A DNA stretch of 64,000 nucleotides from Pirellulimonas nuda (GTDB taxonomy: Bacteria > Planctomycetota > Planctomycetia > Pirellulales > Lacipirellulaceae). The stretch spans positions 1,364,001-1,428,000 of the forward strand of contig NZ_CP036291.1 of assembly GCF_007750855.1 (NCBI RefSeq). The letters are read 5' to 3'. Every line of letters begins with the position of its first letter. Position 1 is the first letter of the stretch. A model generated the notes under the pieces. It was not told the origin of the DNA, did no database searches, and saw only the letters and a list, made by a program, of their open reading frames with translations. A program made the position numbers and the translations under genes. Shown one piece after another: positions 55,964-64,000 of the stretch.

Positions 55964-56724
55964 GCTCTAACGCCCCTTGGATCTCCTTGGTTGCTTTGGC
56001 GGATCAAGAGGTCCCGTCTCCCGACGACGTAGCGCAGTGCATGGCGGACGCGTTCCCCGACGCGTCGCCCCTTGCCGTGAGCGGGTCGACGCCCCGCGCC
56101 GCGACGTTCGACTGGGGCCCGGCGACCGTCAATTACACGCTCGTCGATCGGCCGATCCCTTGGTCGCAGATCGAAGGGCCGTGCGCCACGGCTTGGTACT
56201 GGCCGGAGGCCGAAGCGGTCATGCGCCGCCACGCGGCTCACCTGTTCGTCACGCTGCTCAGCGAGAAGCGGGACCCGATCGATCGCTCCATGCGGCTCAC
56301 CCAGCTCGTGACCGCCGTGAGCGAAGCGGCGGGGGCGGACGGGATCGTATGGGGCCCCAGCTCGCTCGTCCACGAGCCGGCCGCGTTTCGGAAGTTGGCG
56401 ACCACCATGAGCCGCGAGGACCTGCCGCTGCACCTGTGGGTGGATTTCCGCGTTAGCGAACTGGACGACGGCGCGTTCGCGCTGTTCACCACCGGGATGG
56501 AGGCGCTCGGTAGCCGTGAGTTGGAGGTCAACCGCTTCGTCGGCGAGCCGCACGTGCTCGCCGGCTACGCCTACAACATCGCGCACTACTTGCTCGAAAA
56601 GACGCCTCAGCTCAAGGAAGGAGAAGCGATCGGCCTGCCCGATGGCGCCCAGGCGTCCATCCGCTTCGAGCCTTCTCTGGTCGACGAGAGTCTAGAAGCC
56701 ATTCGGCTCGACTTTGACGGTTAG
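55960..56724 (+). CDS. DUF4261 domain protein
   Basis: A 254-residue soluble protein of the DUF4261 group (WISLVALADQEVPSPDDV, TVNYTLVDRPIPWSQIEGP, DGIVWGPSSLVHEP, GLPDGAQASIRFEPSLVDE). Members occur in bacteria and are sometimes encoded near secretion-system effectors, but no function is established. The ATG overlaps the prmC stop (ATGA at 55960-55963), so it is translationally coupled. Confidence 0.82.
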   Translation: MSSNAPWISLVALADQEVPSPDDVAQCMADAFPDASPLAVSGSTPRAATFDWGPATVNYTLVDRPIPWSQIEGPCATAWYWPEAEAVMRRHAAHLFVTLLSEKRDPIDRSMRLTQLVTAVSEAAGADGIVWGPSSLVHEPAAFRKLATTMSREDLPLHLWVDFRVSELDDGAFALFTTGMEALGSRELEVNRFVGEPHVLAGYAYNIAHYLLEKTPQLKEGEAIGLPDGAQASIRFEPSLVDESLEAIRLDFDG

Positions 56725-56862
56725 GCCCCGAGACGGTCGATCTTGCTCAACCTGCAGAGCTTAGCGGACCGATACCTCGGGGGACGACGTTCGCGCCCGG
56801 GGGGGCGTGCCGCTGGCAGGCGCCAGCGGCGAAAGCGAACGCTCGCCTTACGGGGGAAGGCG

Positions 56863-58626
56863 TTGAAACGGCAGCACTTGATTGCAGGGATGTTGGTCGT
56901 GGCGCTCGCTGGCCCTTGGGTCACCGGGTGCCGGCGGGGTTGCTACCCGACCTGCTACCCCGCCTACCGGGGCGCCGTCCTGGGTCCGCTCGACCTCACG
57001 GGCCGGTTCCTGATCCGCCCGAAGGCGTCCGAACCGTCAACCGAGAAACAGGGAAAGGATGCAGGCGCGGAGGGCGCGTCTGGCGAGAATCAGCTCGTTA
57101 GCTACCAAGTGCCGCTCGACGCGGAGCCCATCCCGGCCCCCGCGAAGCCGCCAGCGGTTGCGCCGCTCCGGCTGCCGCCAGAACTTCCGGGCGCCGACGC
57201 CCCGCCTTTACGGCTGCCGAAGCCGGGCCCCGCAGGGGGCGACGCGTCGACACTGTACGAGCCGCTGCCGCGGGTCGACCCAACGCCGCTGCCGGTCGCT
57301 GCGGGAGACGGCCGGTCGACGCTGACAGACCTGCAAGCGTTGGCGATGGCCAACAGCCCCGTCTTGAGCGTCGCCGCTGCCCGCGTTGAGCAATCCCGCG
57401 GGGAAGCGATCCAGGCCGGCGCGCGGCCGAACCCAAGGGGGGGGTACCAGAGCGATACGGTCGGCACGGCGAGTTCCGCCGGCTATCACGGCATCTATCT
57501 GTCGAAGACCTTCGTTACTTGGGGGAAGCTCGACCTGGCGCAGTCCGCGGCGGAGGTAGAGTGGGTGAACGACCGGCTGCGGCTGGAACGCGCCCGCTTC
57601 GAGGTCGCCTCCAGCATCCGGCGCGAGTACTTCCGTACGTTGGTGGCGCGGGAGAAGGTGCGCCTCAACCGATCGCTGGCGGGGTTTATGGAGCAGATCT
57701 ACCAGACCCAGATCCAGCTTGTCACGGGGGGGGAGGCGGCCGCTTACGAGCCGATGCAGCTACGTGTGCTGGTGATCCAGGCGCGGGCCGCCGTGGTGCG
57801 GGCCGAGCAAGAAGAGGTCGCCGCCTTGCGTGCGCTCTCGGCCGCGGTGGGGCTGCCGGCGACCCGGCTTCCGGCGCTCGAAGGGGGGCCCGACATGCCG
57901 GCGCCGTTTGTGGACTACGACCGGGCTCTCGCGATCCTCTTGGCGGGCCACACCGACCTGACGATCGCCCAAAACGACGTCTCGGCCGCCGGGTGGAGGT
58001 TGAACCTGGCGCGGGTCAAACCGAGGCCCGACCTCGATACGGCGGTCGTCGTGCAGTACGACGACACCACCAATCCAGGGGCCGCTACCTACAACCTGCA
58101 GGTCGGCGGCGAGATCCCGGTGCTCAACCGCAACCGTGGCGGCATTATCGCGGCTCAGGCGGAGGTCGTCCGGGCCCAGCAAGGGGTCGACCAGACTCGG
58201 AACCAGTTGATCCGCTCCCTGGCCGACGCCTACGGTCGTTACGCCGCGGCAAGGCAGCTTGCGGAGACGTTCCAACCCGAGGCCTTGCGCGATCAGGTCC
58301 GCACCTACCGCGGCATCTACGAGCGTTACCGGAATGAGACCGAGGGGATCGCCTTCAACGATGTCGTGGTGGCCCAGCAGACGCTAGCAGTGCTGCTGAC
58401 GCAGTACCTCGACCTCTTGGGCGATCAGTGGCAGTCGCTTGTCGATATCGCCGAGCTTCTGCAGGTCGACGACATTTACCTGCTGGGCGAACTCTGCCCC
58501 GCGACCCCGATCCCTGACCTTGGGTTGTCGTTCGAGCGGCCAGGACGCGACTCTGAGGGGACGCCGGCGCTCGCTTTCCCGGATTCCATGCCGCGCACGC
58601 GGTTGGCGAATCCTGCGGCCGAGTAG
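56863..58626 (+). CDS. TolC-family outer-membrane efflux lipoprotein
   Basis: A 587-residue outer-membrane factor. The signal MKRQHLIAGMLVVALAGPWV ends in lipobox VTGC. About 110 residues of Pro/Ala-rich linker precede two OEP domains (about 180-380 and 385-560) with LTDLQALAMANSPVLSVAAAR, VASSIRREYFRTLVARE and the second-repeat AQNDVSAAGWRLNLARVK. It forms a trimeric channel for efflux or type I export; inner-membrane partners are not in the window. The start is TTG 56863 (GGGGGAAGG just upstream), giving a normal lipoprotein signal; TTG 56743 would add 40 Arg-rich residues. Confidence 0.88.
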   Translation: MKRQHLIAGMLVVALAGPWVTGCRRGCYPTCYPAYRGAVLGPLDLTGRFLIRPKASEPSTEKQGKDAGAEGASGENQLVSYQVPLDAEPIPAPAKPPAVAPLRLPPELPGADAPPLRLPKPGPAGGDASTLYEPLPRVDPTPLPVAAGDGRSTLTDLQALAMANSPVLSVAAARVEQSRGEAIQAGARPNPRGGYQSDTVGTASSAGYHGIYLSKTFVTWGKLDLAQSAAEVEWVNDRLRLERARFEVASSIRREYFRTLVAREKVRLNRSLAGFMEQIYQTQIQLVTGGEAAAYEPMQLRVLVIQARAAVVRAEQEEVAALRALSAAVGLPATRLPALEGGPDMPAPFVDYDRALAILLAGHTDLTIAQNDVSAAGWRLNLARVKPRPDLDTAVVVQYDDTTNPGAATYNLQVGGEIPVLNRNRGGIIAAQAEVVRAQQGVDQTRNQLIRSLADAYGRYAAARQLAETFQPEALRDQVRTYRGIYERYRNETEGIAFNDVVVAQQTLAVLLTQYLDLLGDQWQSLVDIAELLQVDDIYLLGELCPATPIPDLGLSFERPGRDSEGTPALAFPDSMPRTRLANPAAE

Positions 58627-58720
58627 GCGCCCGGCTGTTTACCCGCCGTCCGAGGGGTAATAATGCCGCCTCCGCCCGCGATCTGCGGGTGCAAGCAAGG
58701 CAACCCCCAAGGCCGGCTCG

Positions 58721-59632
58721 ATGTCCGCCGATTTTTCTCCCATCCGATGGGACGCGACGCTCGAAGCCGACTGCCGCAAGCTGATCCGGCTTGCCTTGGA
58801 CGAGGACCTGGCCGGGGAGCGGGATTGGACCACGTGGGCGATCGTCGGAGACGATCGCAGCGCGACTGCGGATATTGTCGCTCGCGCACCCGGCATCGTT
58901 GCGGGCCTGCAGGCGCCGCCGCTCGTGTTTGCGGAGTTCGGCGCCAAGGTTGAGTGGGACAGCACCCTGCAAGACGGGGCCGCGATCGAGCCGGGCCAGA
59001 AGGTCGCCACGATGGCCGGAAACGCCGGCGATTTGTTGACGACCGAGCGGACGGTGCTCAATTTCCTCGGGCGGCTCTGCGGGATCGCGACGCTCACCGC
59101 GCGGTTTGTCGCCGCGGCGGGCAGCGCCCGTGCCCGGGTCTACGATACCCGGAAGACGACGCCCGGCTGGCGACGGCTTGAGAAGTACGCCGCCCGCTGC
59201 GGGGGAGGCCACAACCACCGCGCCGGCCTGTACGACGCCGTGCTCATCAAAGACAACCACTTGGCGTTGTCGTCACAGCAAGGTTTGAAGCCCGCGGACG
59301 CCGTGCTGCGGGCTCGACAGCGGCTTTGCGAGCGGTCGTCGGGGGGGCAGGGCATGGTCGTCGAAGTCGAGGTCGACACGCTCGACCAGCTCCGCGAGGT
59401 CCTCCCGGCGGGCCCCGACATCGTGCTGCTCGACAACATGGGCGCCGACCAGCTCCGGCAGGCGATCGCGGTACGAGACGCCGTTGCGCCGGAGGTAGTG
59501 CTGGAAGCGTCGGGGGGGATTTCCCTGTCGAGTGTCGCCGAGATCGCTGCGACGGGGGTCGACCGATTGAGCGTCGGAGCCCTTACGCACAGCGCCGTGA
59601 GCCTCGATCTGGGCCTCGATTGGCGGTACTAG
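58721..59632 (+). CDS. nadC: nicotinate-nucleotide pyrophosphorylase (carboxylating)
   Basis: A 303-residue type II phosphoribosyltransferase that makes nicotinate mononucleotide from quinolinate in NAD synthesis. LIRLALDEDLAG, TERTVLNFLGRLCGIATLT, YDTRKTTPGWRRLEKYA, CGGGHNHRAGLYDAVLIKDNH and VEVEVDTLDQL with LEASGGISL are the family blocks. Length is normal. Other nad genes are not nearby. Confidence 0.96.
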   Translation: MSADFSPIRWDATLEADCRKLIRLALDEDLAGERDWTTWAIVGDDRSATADIVARAPGIVAGLQAPPLVFAEFGAKVEWDSTLQDGAAIEPGQKVATMAGNAGDLLTTERTVLNFLGRLCGIATLTARFVAAAGSARARVYDTRKTTPGWRRLEKYAARCGGGHNHRAGLYDAVLIKDNHLALSSQQGLKPADAVLRARQRLCERSSGGQGMVVEVEVDTLDQLREVLPAGPDIVLLDNMGADQLRQAIAVRDAVAPEVVLEASGGISLSSVAEIAATGVDRLSVGALTHSAVSLDLGLDWRY

Positions 59633-59830
59633 CCGGTCGTTGACCGGGGCCTAGTACGCTGCGGGAACTCGCGACCGGTGCGTTTTCGCCGGGCCCGCGG
59701 GGGCGGCGCGACGGCCCGCGCCGGCGGGCTGACGACCAGCCGCCGACGCATGAAACGCCTTGGTTTCGCCTGGTTTCTTGGGTTTTCGAGGCCTGGTACG
59801 CTGGATTGATGGGTTTTGGATGGAAACTAG

Positions 59831-59859
59831 TTGACAGTTGCGCATGTGGCACTTAGGCT
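59831..59859 (+). promoter_or_regulatory. promoter candidate with consensus -35
   Basis: TTGACA (59831-59836), 17-base spacer, TAGGCT (59854-59859). It points at the small open frame at 59936. Confidence 0.45.
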
Positions 59860-59935
59860 CAGTGATGTAGCGCTTGGTGCGCCAGCAATGCGGTCAGTTG
59901 GCCGCTTTTCTACTGCGAAACTTGGAGCTGAACTC

Positions 59936-60016
59936 ATGAGTGTCAATTCGGCTGTGGCGAAGCAATTCGTCGCGCAGCCTCGGACATTCAGGAGTTCTAT
60001 CTACTGCAAGGCGTGA
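59936..60016 (+). CDS. possible 26-residue small protein
   Basis: ATG 59936 is preceded by GGAG 8 bases upstream. The frame encodes MSVNSAVAKQFVAQ and continues to a Cys-containing end (SIYCKA). The upstream promoter candidate supports expression, but the peptide has no recognisable family and could be chance. Confidence 0.3.
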   Translation: MSVNSAVAKQFVAQPRTFRSSIYCKA

Positions 60017-60369
60017 GCTAGCCCTTTGGCGCCTGCTCGCGAAGGGCGTGCCTGTTTAGGGGCGCCCGGTCGAGCTCCTGACTGTCGTACCGGCTCGCGT
60101 CGATCTGGCTTCGCGTCGTGAGCGCTGCGCGTCTATCGGCATTCTGCCGTACGCCCAGCCTGCTCGCCGCGCGACAGAAGAACCCTTCTGCCCAGCCGTC
60201 TTACCGCTCGCATCGACGAACGCCCCATCGTCTTGGCGTCGTCCTCTTGAGCATTCGCTGTCGGAAACAGAGTTGACGCAACTAGCCCCGCGTCCGTTGG
60301 CAGGCGGGGCGACTCCGGACTACCCATCCAAATTCTCAGGGCACTGAAGCCCTCTAGGAACTCAATCAT

Positions 60370-61197
60370 ATGATTAACCCGCGAATCACTCGACCGCTCG
60401 GCCTGCTGTTCGCAGCGGCTATGGCGGCCACTGCGGCCGCCCAAACCACGGGGTTCTCGCTCGCGATCGCCGAGAAGGAACAGGTCCTCCAGTACCCGAA
60501 TAACCCGGCCGTCAAGAACCTGGCCGCCTGGGATGCCCCGTCCCACCGGGTATTCGATCGCAGCGCGCCCTTTATCGAACTCAAGAACACGTCGGACTGC
60601 GACTGTCCGATCACGCAATTTTCGATCTCGATCGGCGACACGCGGTACCACTTCGAAGACACCACGTTCGGCGCCTACGCGGTGCCGGGCATGACGATGG
60701 ACAGCAGCCCGATCACGTTCGATGTCACGGCTGTCGGTTCCGAGCCCGATATGCTGACGATCCAGTTCGCCGGTGCGGGCCTAGCGCCCAACGAGCTCGT
60801 GCGGCTGCGGTTCGAGATCGCACCCGACGCGAACCAGCCCAACCTGTTCAGCAGCCCCGATTACCGCACCGTTCTGTTCGACGGGATCGTGGGCGCCCAG
60901 GACCTGATGGTGCCTCAGACGATCATCGATCTCGACAATCCGTCGGACAACTCCCAGGTGATTGTCAGCTTCAACGGCACGCCGTCGCCGCTGGCTAGTT
61001 ACTTTCAGGACACCATCGTCACCGGCACGCAGGGCCAGTACTTCAATCAGTTCCTGCGGCCCTACAGCGTCATGGAAGGGATCGACATGTTCACCGTCAC
61101 CGGAGAAGGTGGCGTGGTTCCCGAGCCGGCGTCCCTTCTCTTGGTGGCGGTTACGCTGCTAGGGCCGATCGGGTTGCTGCGGCGCCGCAATGGCTGA
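60370..61197 (+). CDS. PEP-CTERM sorting-domain protein
   Basis: A 275-residue exported protein. The signal peptide (LGLLFAAAMAATAAAQ) leads to a beta-rich domain with ELKNTSDCDCPITQFSIS. The C-terminus VPEPASLLLVAVTLLGPIG plus the basic LLRRRNG is a PEP-CTERM sorting signal, cleaved and anchored by an exosortase. ATG 60370 has AGGA 9 bases upstream. No exosortase or polysaccharide locus is in the window. Function unknown; probably surface-associated. Confidence 0.9.
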   Translation: MINPRITRPLGLLFAAAMAATAAAQTTGFSLAIAEKEQVLQYPNNPAVKNLAAWDAPSHRVFDRSAPFIELKNTSDCDCPITQFSISIGDTRYHFEDTTFGAYAVPGMTMDSSPITFDVTAVGSEPDMLTIQFAGAGLAPNELVRLRFEIAPDANQPNLFSSPDYRTVLFDGIVGAQDLMVPQTIIDLDNPSDNSQVIVSFNGTPSPLASYFQDTIVTGTQGQYFNQFLRPYSVMEGIDMFTVTGEGGVVPEPASLLLVAVTLLGPIGLLRRRNG

Positions 61198-61907
61198 AGC
61201 GACCTGGGATGTACCGACAAGCAGAGGTTTGATTCGTTTCAAGCGGTTTAGCAACCGGCGGTGGTGGTCCCGATGAGTCGTCCGAAGCACTGCGACCAAG
61301 ACCGTGAGGCGCGTCGGCGGTGTCGGCGTGAGACGGGCGTGGCTTCGGGGAATCGACCGGTTCGGCCGGGCGAGCAGCCCGAGTGTGCCCCCCTCCCCAC
61401 CTGCCGAACCGTCCGGTGCCGTGGCATCCGGTCCGTTCGAGACCGACGCCACTAGGCCCGCGGTCCGAGAAGGCCTGGTTAGACCGGATTTAGTCGGAAG
61501 CACGTACAACCCCGAGCGGCGCCTTCAGGGTAGTGATGGCGCCGCTCGGGGTTTTTTCGTGCGCTGCTGGCGTCTAGCGGTCTCCGCCGCTTCTATCCGC
61601 GGTCCAGTCTGAGCGGCTGATGTGCGGGATTCCCCTTCTGGGGTTCTGTTTCCGCCGAAGATGCCGGTCGTTCGCGAGGGAGCGGTTCTGCCGGACGCAC
61701 CGGTCCTGCCGGAATTGGCCAAAGTACCGGTTGCCCGGCTGCCGATCTCTTTGACTGACGCAACGATTCTATCGGCCGCGGAAGTGGCGCCGATGCGCCC
61801 GCTGCGTCTCGCCGTGTGCCCGCACGCGGCTCCGCGACGGATCGATGGCGACATGCCATCGCGGCGGGGGGGACCGTCAATTAACTTTTTTGGGGGGGAG
61901 ACCGGAG
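61198..61907. other. 710-base gene-free stretch with an internal terminator
   Basis: The only clear feature is the intrinsic terminator at 61508-61557, 311 bases after the PEP-CTERM stop. That distance means either a long 3' UTR or a small RNA transcribed from within 61200-61500. Between 61558 and 61907 I see only a T6 and G7 run (61886-61898) just before the next gene. Confidence 0.5.
61508..61557 (+). terminator. strong intrinsic terminator
   Basis: AACCCCGAGCGGCGCC (61508-61523) is the exact reverse complement of 61538-61553, with a 14-base loop and a run of six T residues (61552-61557, sharing the stem end). It acts on plus-strand transcripts from the PEP-CTERM gene or from a small RNA in the 300 bases before it. 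Confidence 0.9.
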
Positions 61908-63098
61908 ATGAAGCGCAAAATATGCGCCAAGACGGCCTACGTGGCCTGTTTGGCTGTGAGCCTGTGCACCGCGGGGGTCGTGTCGGCCCAGAACGCCGGC
62001 GGAAACTCGGCTGACAACACGATCGACCTGCTGGGGATGGCCGAGGTGGGCTCCGGCGTGGAGCTGGCCAGCTACGACTCGCCCGGGATCGGCACGCTCG
62101 GGATCGGCAAGGGATGCTCGCCCAAGTTCTACGTGGGCGCCGAGTACCTTCAGGTCCGCGCCAACTTTAGTGAGAACATCACGTACGTTGAACGCGACCT
62201 CTCGAACCTCCCGAACGGCCAGTTCACGTTCAACCAGTTCGACTTCAATTACGGAAGCTCGTACCGCATGTACGGCGGCTACCGGCTTTGTGATTGCGGC
62301 TGCGACCTGCAGTTCACGTACTCGAACTTCAGCTCCGACGCCAGCTTCACCAGCCCCGCCGCCACGACGGACATCAGCTACGTGGCGCCGCTGGAAGTGG
62401 TTGCGACCCTCCCGGGTCAGACGGTCTCCGGGTCGTCCAGCATGCAGCTGCTCAGCTACGACCTAGGCGTCTCGAAGACGATCCCGCTCGGCTCGCCGCT
62501 GGGCTGCTGCGACTCGGGCTGCGGCGACGCGTGCTGTGGCGACGTCTGCTGCGGCGACGCGTGCGGCGGCTGCGGTTGCTTCTGCCCCGCCTGGGACATC
62601 GTGTGGACCGGCGCCCTACGCTGGGCCGACCTCGACGTCACCCGCAACTTCGCCTCGCAGGGTGGAACGCCGACTCCCCTCGGGCAGCGTACTGGGAACA
62701 GCCTGCTCGAGTTTGAAGGCGGCGGCTTCCGCACCGGCATGCTGGGGCGTCGCTACCTGGGCAAGAACGGCATGGCGAGCCTGTTCCTGAAGGGCGACAT
62801 GTCTCTGCTGCTGGGCGATTTGACCATCACCAGCGCAAGCATCGACAGAACGACCGGCGTCAACAACGTCAGCCGGCAGTCGATTAGCTGCACCCACGTG
62901 ATCCCGGTCACCGAGATCGAAGCGGGCGGCACCGTGTCGATCACCAAGTACATCAACGTCAGTGCCGGCTACTTCTTGGCCGCTTGGCACGACCTGGGGA
63001 TCCGCGAAGAGTACAACTTCGGACTCCAGAACCAGTACGACGACGCCAACATCTTGGGCCTCGACGGCTGGTTCCTGCGGGCCGAGGCCTCGTTCTAA
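61908..63098 (+). CDS. outer-membrane beta-barrel protein with Cys-rich loop
   Basis: A 396-residue exported protein. The signal peptide (TAYVACLAVSLCTAGVVSA) is followed by amphipathic beta strands (KFYVGAEYLQVRANFS, SYRMYGGYRLCDCGCDLQFT, GNSLLEFEGGGFRTGMLG) and a last strand ending RAEASF with a terminal Phe, as in outer-membrane barrels. It resembles the Lpg1974-type pore-forming group common in planctomycetes. Residues about 201-228 are an insertion with 15 cysteines in CC/CxxC spacing (CCDSGCGDACCGDVCC). ATG 61908 has GGGGGAG about 6-8 bases upstream. Confidence 0.85.
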   Translation: MKRKICAKTAYVACLAVSLCTAGVVSAQNAGGNSADNTIDLLGMAEVGSGVELASYDSPGIGTLGIGKGCSPKFYVGAEYLQVRANFSENITYVERDLSNLPNGQFTFNQFDFNYGSSYRMYGGYRLCDCGCDLQFTYSNFSSDASFTSPAATTDISYVAPLEVVATLPGQTVSGSSSMQLLSYDLGVSKTIPLGSPLGCCDSGCGDACCGDVCCGDACGGCGCFCPAWDIVWTGALRWADLDVTRNFASQGGTPTPLGQRTGNSLLEFEGGGFRTGMLGRRYLGKNGMASLFLKGDMSLLLGDLTITSASIDRTTGVNNVSRQSISCTHVIPVTEIEAGGTVSITKYINVSAGYFLAAWHDLGIREEYNFGLQNQYDDANILGLDGWFLRAEASF

Positions 63099-63130
63099 CG
63101 TCCGCGGCTGGAAGCGATACCTAGAGACCC

Positions 63131-63167
63131 AAAAAAAGGAGCCGCGCTAAACTTGGCGCGGCTCCTT
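63131..63167 (-). terminator. bidirectional intrinsic terminator between the barrel gene and rpsU
   Basis: AAGGAGCCGCGC (63136-63147) pairs exactly with GCGCGGCTCCTT (63156-63167) over an 8-base loop. Seven A residues at 63131-63137 give a T-run on the minus strand, so it best serves rpsU; on the plus strand the tail is only TTCTATTT. Confidence 0.88.
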
Positions 63168-63273
63168 CTATTTGTGGCTTGCTCGCGGGTTGCTGAGTTG
63201 CCCGCGGTCGATCGAGGTGGCGACGGGCGGTAGAGCGTCGGCGATTGGCTGACGAGCGTATGCGCTCAGTCGG

Positions 63274-63471
63274 CTACGCGCCCGCGAGCTTGCGGTCGCG
63301 GTAGGCCCGGCGCTCCGCACGGAGGCGGGCGCGACGCTTGGTTTCGCTGGGCTTCTCGTAGAACTCCCGCACGCGCATCTCTTTCTTGATGCCGCTCCGC
63401 TCGACGAGCTTGCGGAACCGTCGGACGGCTTCTTGGGCCGATTCTTTATCTCGTAGCGTCAGCTTTACCAC
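63274..63471 (-). CDS. rpsU: 30S ribosomal protein bS21
   Basis: A 65-residue basic small-subunit protein. [36 protein letters not shown] and [15 protein letters not shown] are family blocks. The start is GTG 63471 ([10 protein letters not shown]), which matches bS21 N-termini; the frame is open to 63564 but the extra 31 residues do not fit. It has its own promoter candidate and terminator. Confidence 0.93.
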   Translation of the reverse strand: MVKLTLRDKESAQEAVRRFRKLVERSGIKKEMRVREFYEKPSETKRRARLRAERRAYRDRKLAGA

Positions 63472-63520
63472 GTGTCGTCGTGTTCCGTAGCTCGGGGAAT
63501 GGGTTGAACTTTGGCCCGGT

Positions 63521-63550
63521 AGTATAGACGCAATGGGGGGACGCCGTCTA
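63521..63550 (-). promoter_or_regulatory. promoter candidate for rpsU
   Basis: Minus-strand TAGACG (63545-63550), 18-base spacer, TATACT (63521-63526), about 50 bases before the GTG start. The -35 overlaps the stop codon of ispF. Confidence 0.5.
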
Positions 63551-64000
63551 GTTGTGATCGGCAATCCGCGGCGGATCCCGGCTCAGCAGGGCCACGCAGC
63601 GGGCCTCGATGGCCTCCTCGCGGCCCACGGGGCCCACCCCTTCGCCCGTCTTGGCCTTGAGGCCAATCTGATGGGGGTTTACCCGCAAAACGCCCGCGAT
63701 CCGGTGGCGGATGGCTTCTTTAAAGTCCGCCAGCCTCGGTCGTTGGGCGGAAACAACGCAGTCTAGGTTGACCAGCGTCAGGCCGTCGTTCCGGACCCGC
63801 TCGTAGGCCAACTTTAGCATCTCGGCGGAGTCGCGGCCCCGGTTGGCGGGGTCCGAATTCGGGAAAAGCTGCCCGATATCGGCCAGTCCGGCGGCCCCCA
63901 GCAGGGCGTCGGTGACCGCGTGCAGCAGCACGTCTGCGTCGCTGTGGCCCACCGCCTGCATGTCGTGCGGCACCGCAATGCCCCCGATCCGCAGCGGTCC
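63548..64000 (-). CDS. ispF: 2-C-methyl-D-erythritol 2,4-cyclodiphosphate synthase (5' end outside the window)
   Basis: Partial: 150 codons with the N-terminus beyond the right edge. It makes MEcPP in the MEP isoprenoid pathway. [57 protein letters not shown] and [21 protein letters not shown] are the family blocks; the first metal-binding DxH would lie off-window. The frame reads without a stop to the edge. rpsU follows 76 bases downstream on the same strand. Confidence 0.95.
   Translation of the reverse strand, partial: GPLRIGGIAVPHDMQAVGHSDADVLLHAVTDALLGAAGLADIGQLFPNSDPANRGRDSAEMLKLAYERVRNDGLTLVNLDCVVSAQRPRLADFKEAIRHRIAGVLRVNPHQIGLKAKTGEGVGPVGREEAIEARCVALLSRDPPRIADHN

Larger units (their letters stand above)
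59633..60369. other. 737-base stretch between nadC and the PEP-CTERM gene
   Basis: It contains a GC-rich palindromic block (GCCCGC/GCGGGC near 59715-59730), a promoter candidate at 59831-59859, a possible 26-codon gene at 59936-60016, and a GCCCTT/AAGGGC pair near 60021-60046. Base composition drops from very GC-rich to more AT-rich around 59750-60010. No family-level protein match is visible. Confidence 0.55.

Overview
The window reads as chromosome of a GC-rich planctomycete of the Pirellulales type. The evidence is the DUF1559 prepilin-like proteins with an H-X9-DG tail, three formylglycine sulfatases, a DUF1549/DUF1553 cytochrome-like protein paired with a Tat-exported DUF1501 protein, a PEP-CTERM protein, a bL9 with a basic N-terminal extension, and frequent TTG/GTG starts. 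No phage, insertion sequence, CRISPR array, tRNA or rRNA was found. The family-level assignment is inference from gene content only.

Layout. 0.1-6 kb: a SUKH-like protein, then a minus-strand housekeeping operon read rplY-pth-rpsF-ssb-rplI-dnaB (no rpsR between ssb and rplI). 6.3-9.6 kb: an FHA-GAF-PP2C phosphatase and an FMN glutamate-synthase-like enzyme. 9.7-12.8 kb (minus): a sulfatase with an unusual CSVSR active site, two hypothetical proteins and a BON protein. 13.1-18.9 kb: sulfatase, DUF1549/DUF1553 and DUF1501 genes in tight series. 19.1-24.3 kb: DUF1559 prepilin, small lipoprotein, cobalamin-dependent metH. 24.4-31.8 kb: PEGA lipoprotein, a PP2C phosphatase, a sensor kinase/sigma-54 regulator pair, an LptF/G permease, lexA.

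32-40.4 kb is the most unusual part. It holds a conventional secreted trypsin-PDZ protease, then a protease-like protein whose PDZ domain sits inside the protease domain and whose catalytic serine is cysteine, then two extremely cysteine-rich exported proteins closed by a strong terminator. A 1119-residue FtsX-type permease and an internally duplicated membrane protein follow. 40.7-44.6 kb: queE, two decayed toxin-antitoxin modules (both antitoxins intact, both toxins broken), a pseudopilin, a hypothetical protein and a DinB-family protein. 45-47.3 kb (minus): a retropepsin-like protease, RimK ligase and AstE-like deacylase operon; RimK's classical substrate bS6 is encoded in the same window. 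47.6-59.6 kb: a third sulfatase, kdsA, a transglutaminase-like lipoprotein, an SBF-like transporter, rpmE, prfA-prmC-DUF4261, a TolC-like lipoprotein and nadC. 60.4-64 kb: a PEP-CTERM protein, an outer-membrane barrel with a Cys-rich loop, rpsU and the start-truncated ispF.

Non-coding structure is rich. A diverged ~200-bp element follows both dnaB and the AstE-like gene at the same distance from the stop codon. Three intergenic inverted repeats are built of short reiterated words. A 4 x 18 bp tandem repeat with a perfect 17-bp hairpin lies inside the ribosomal/dnaB operon. A branched structure ending in U8 on the minus strand at 49.04-49.14 kb has no gene in front of it.
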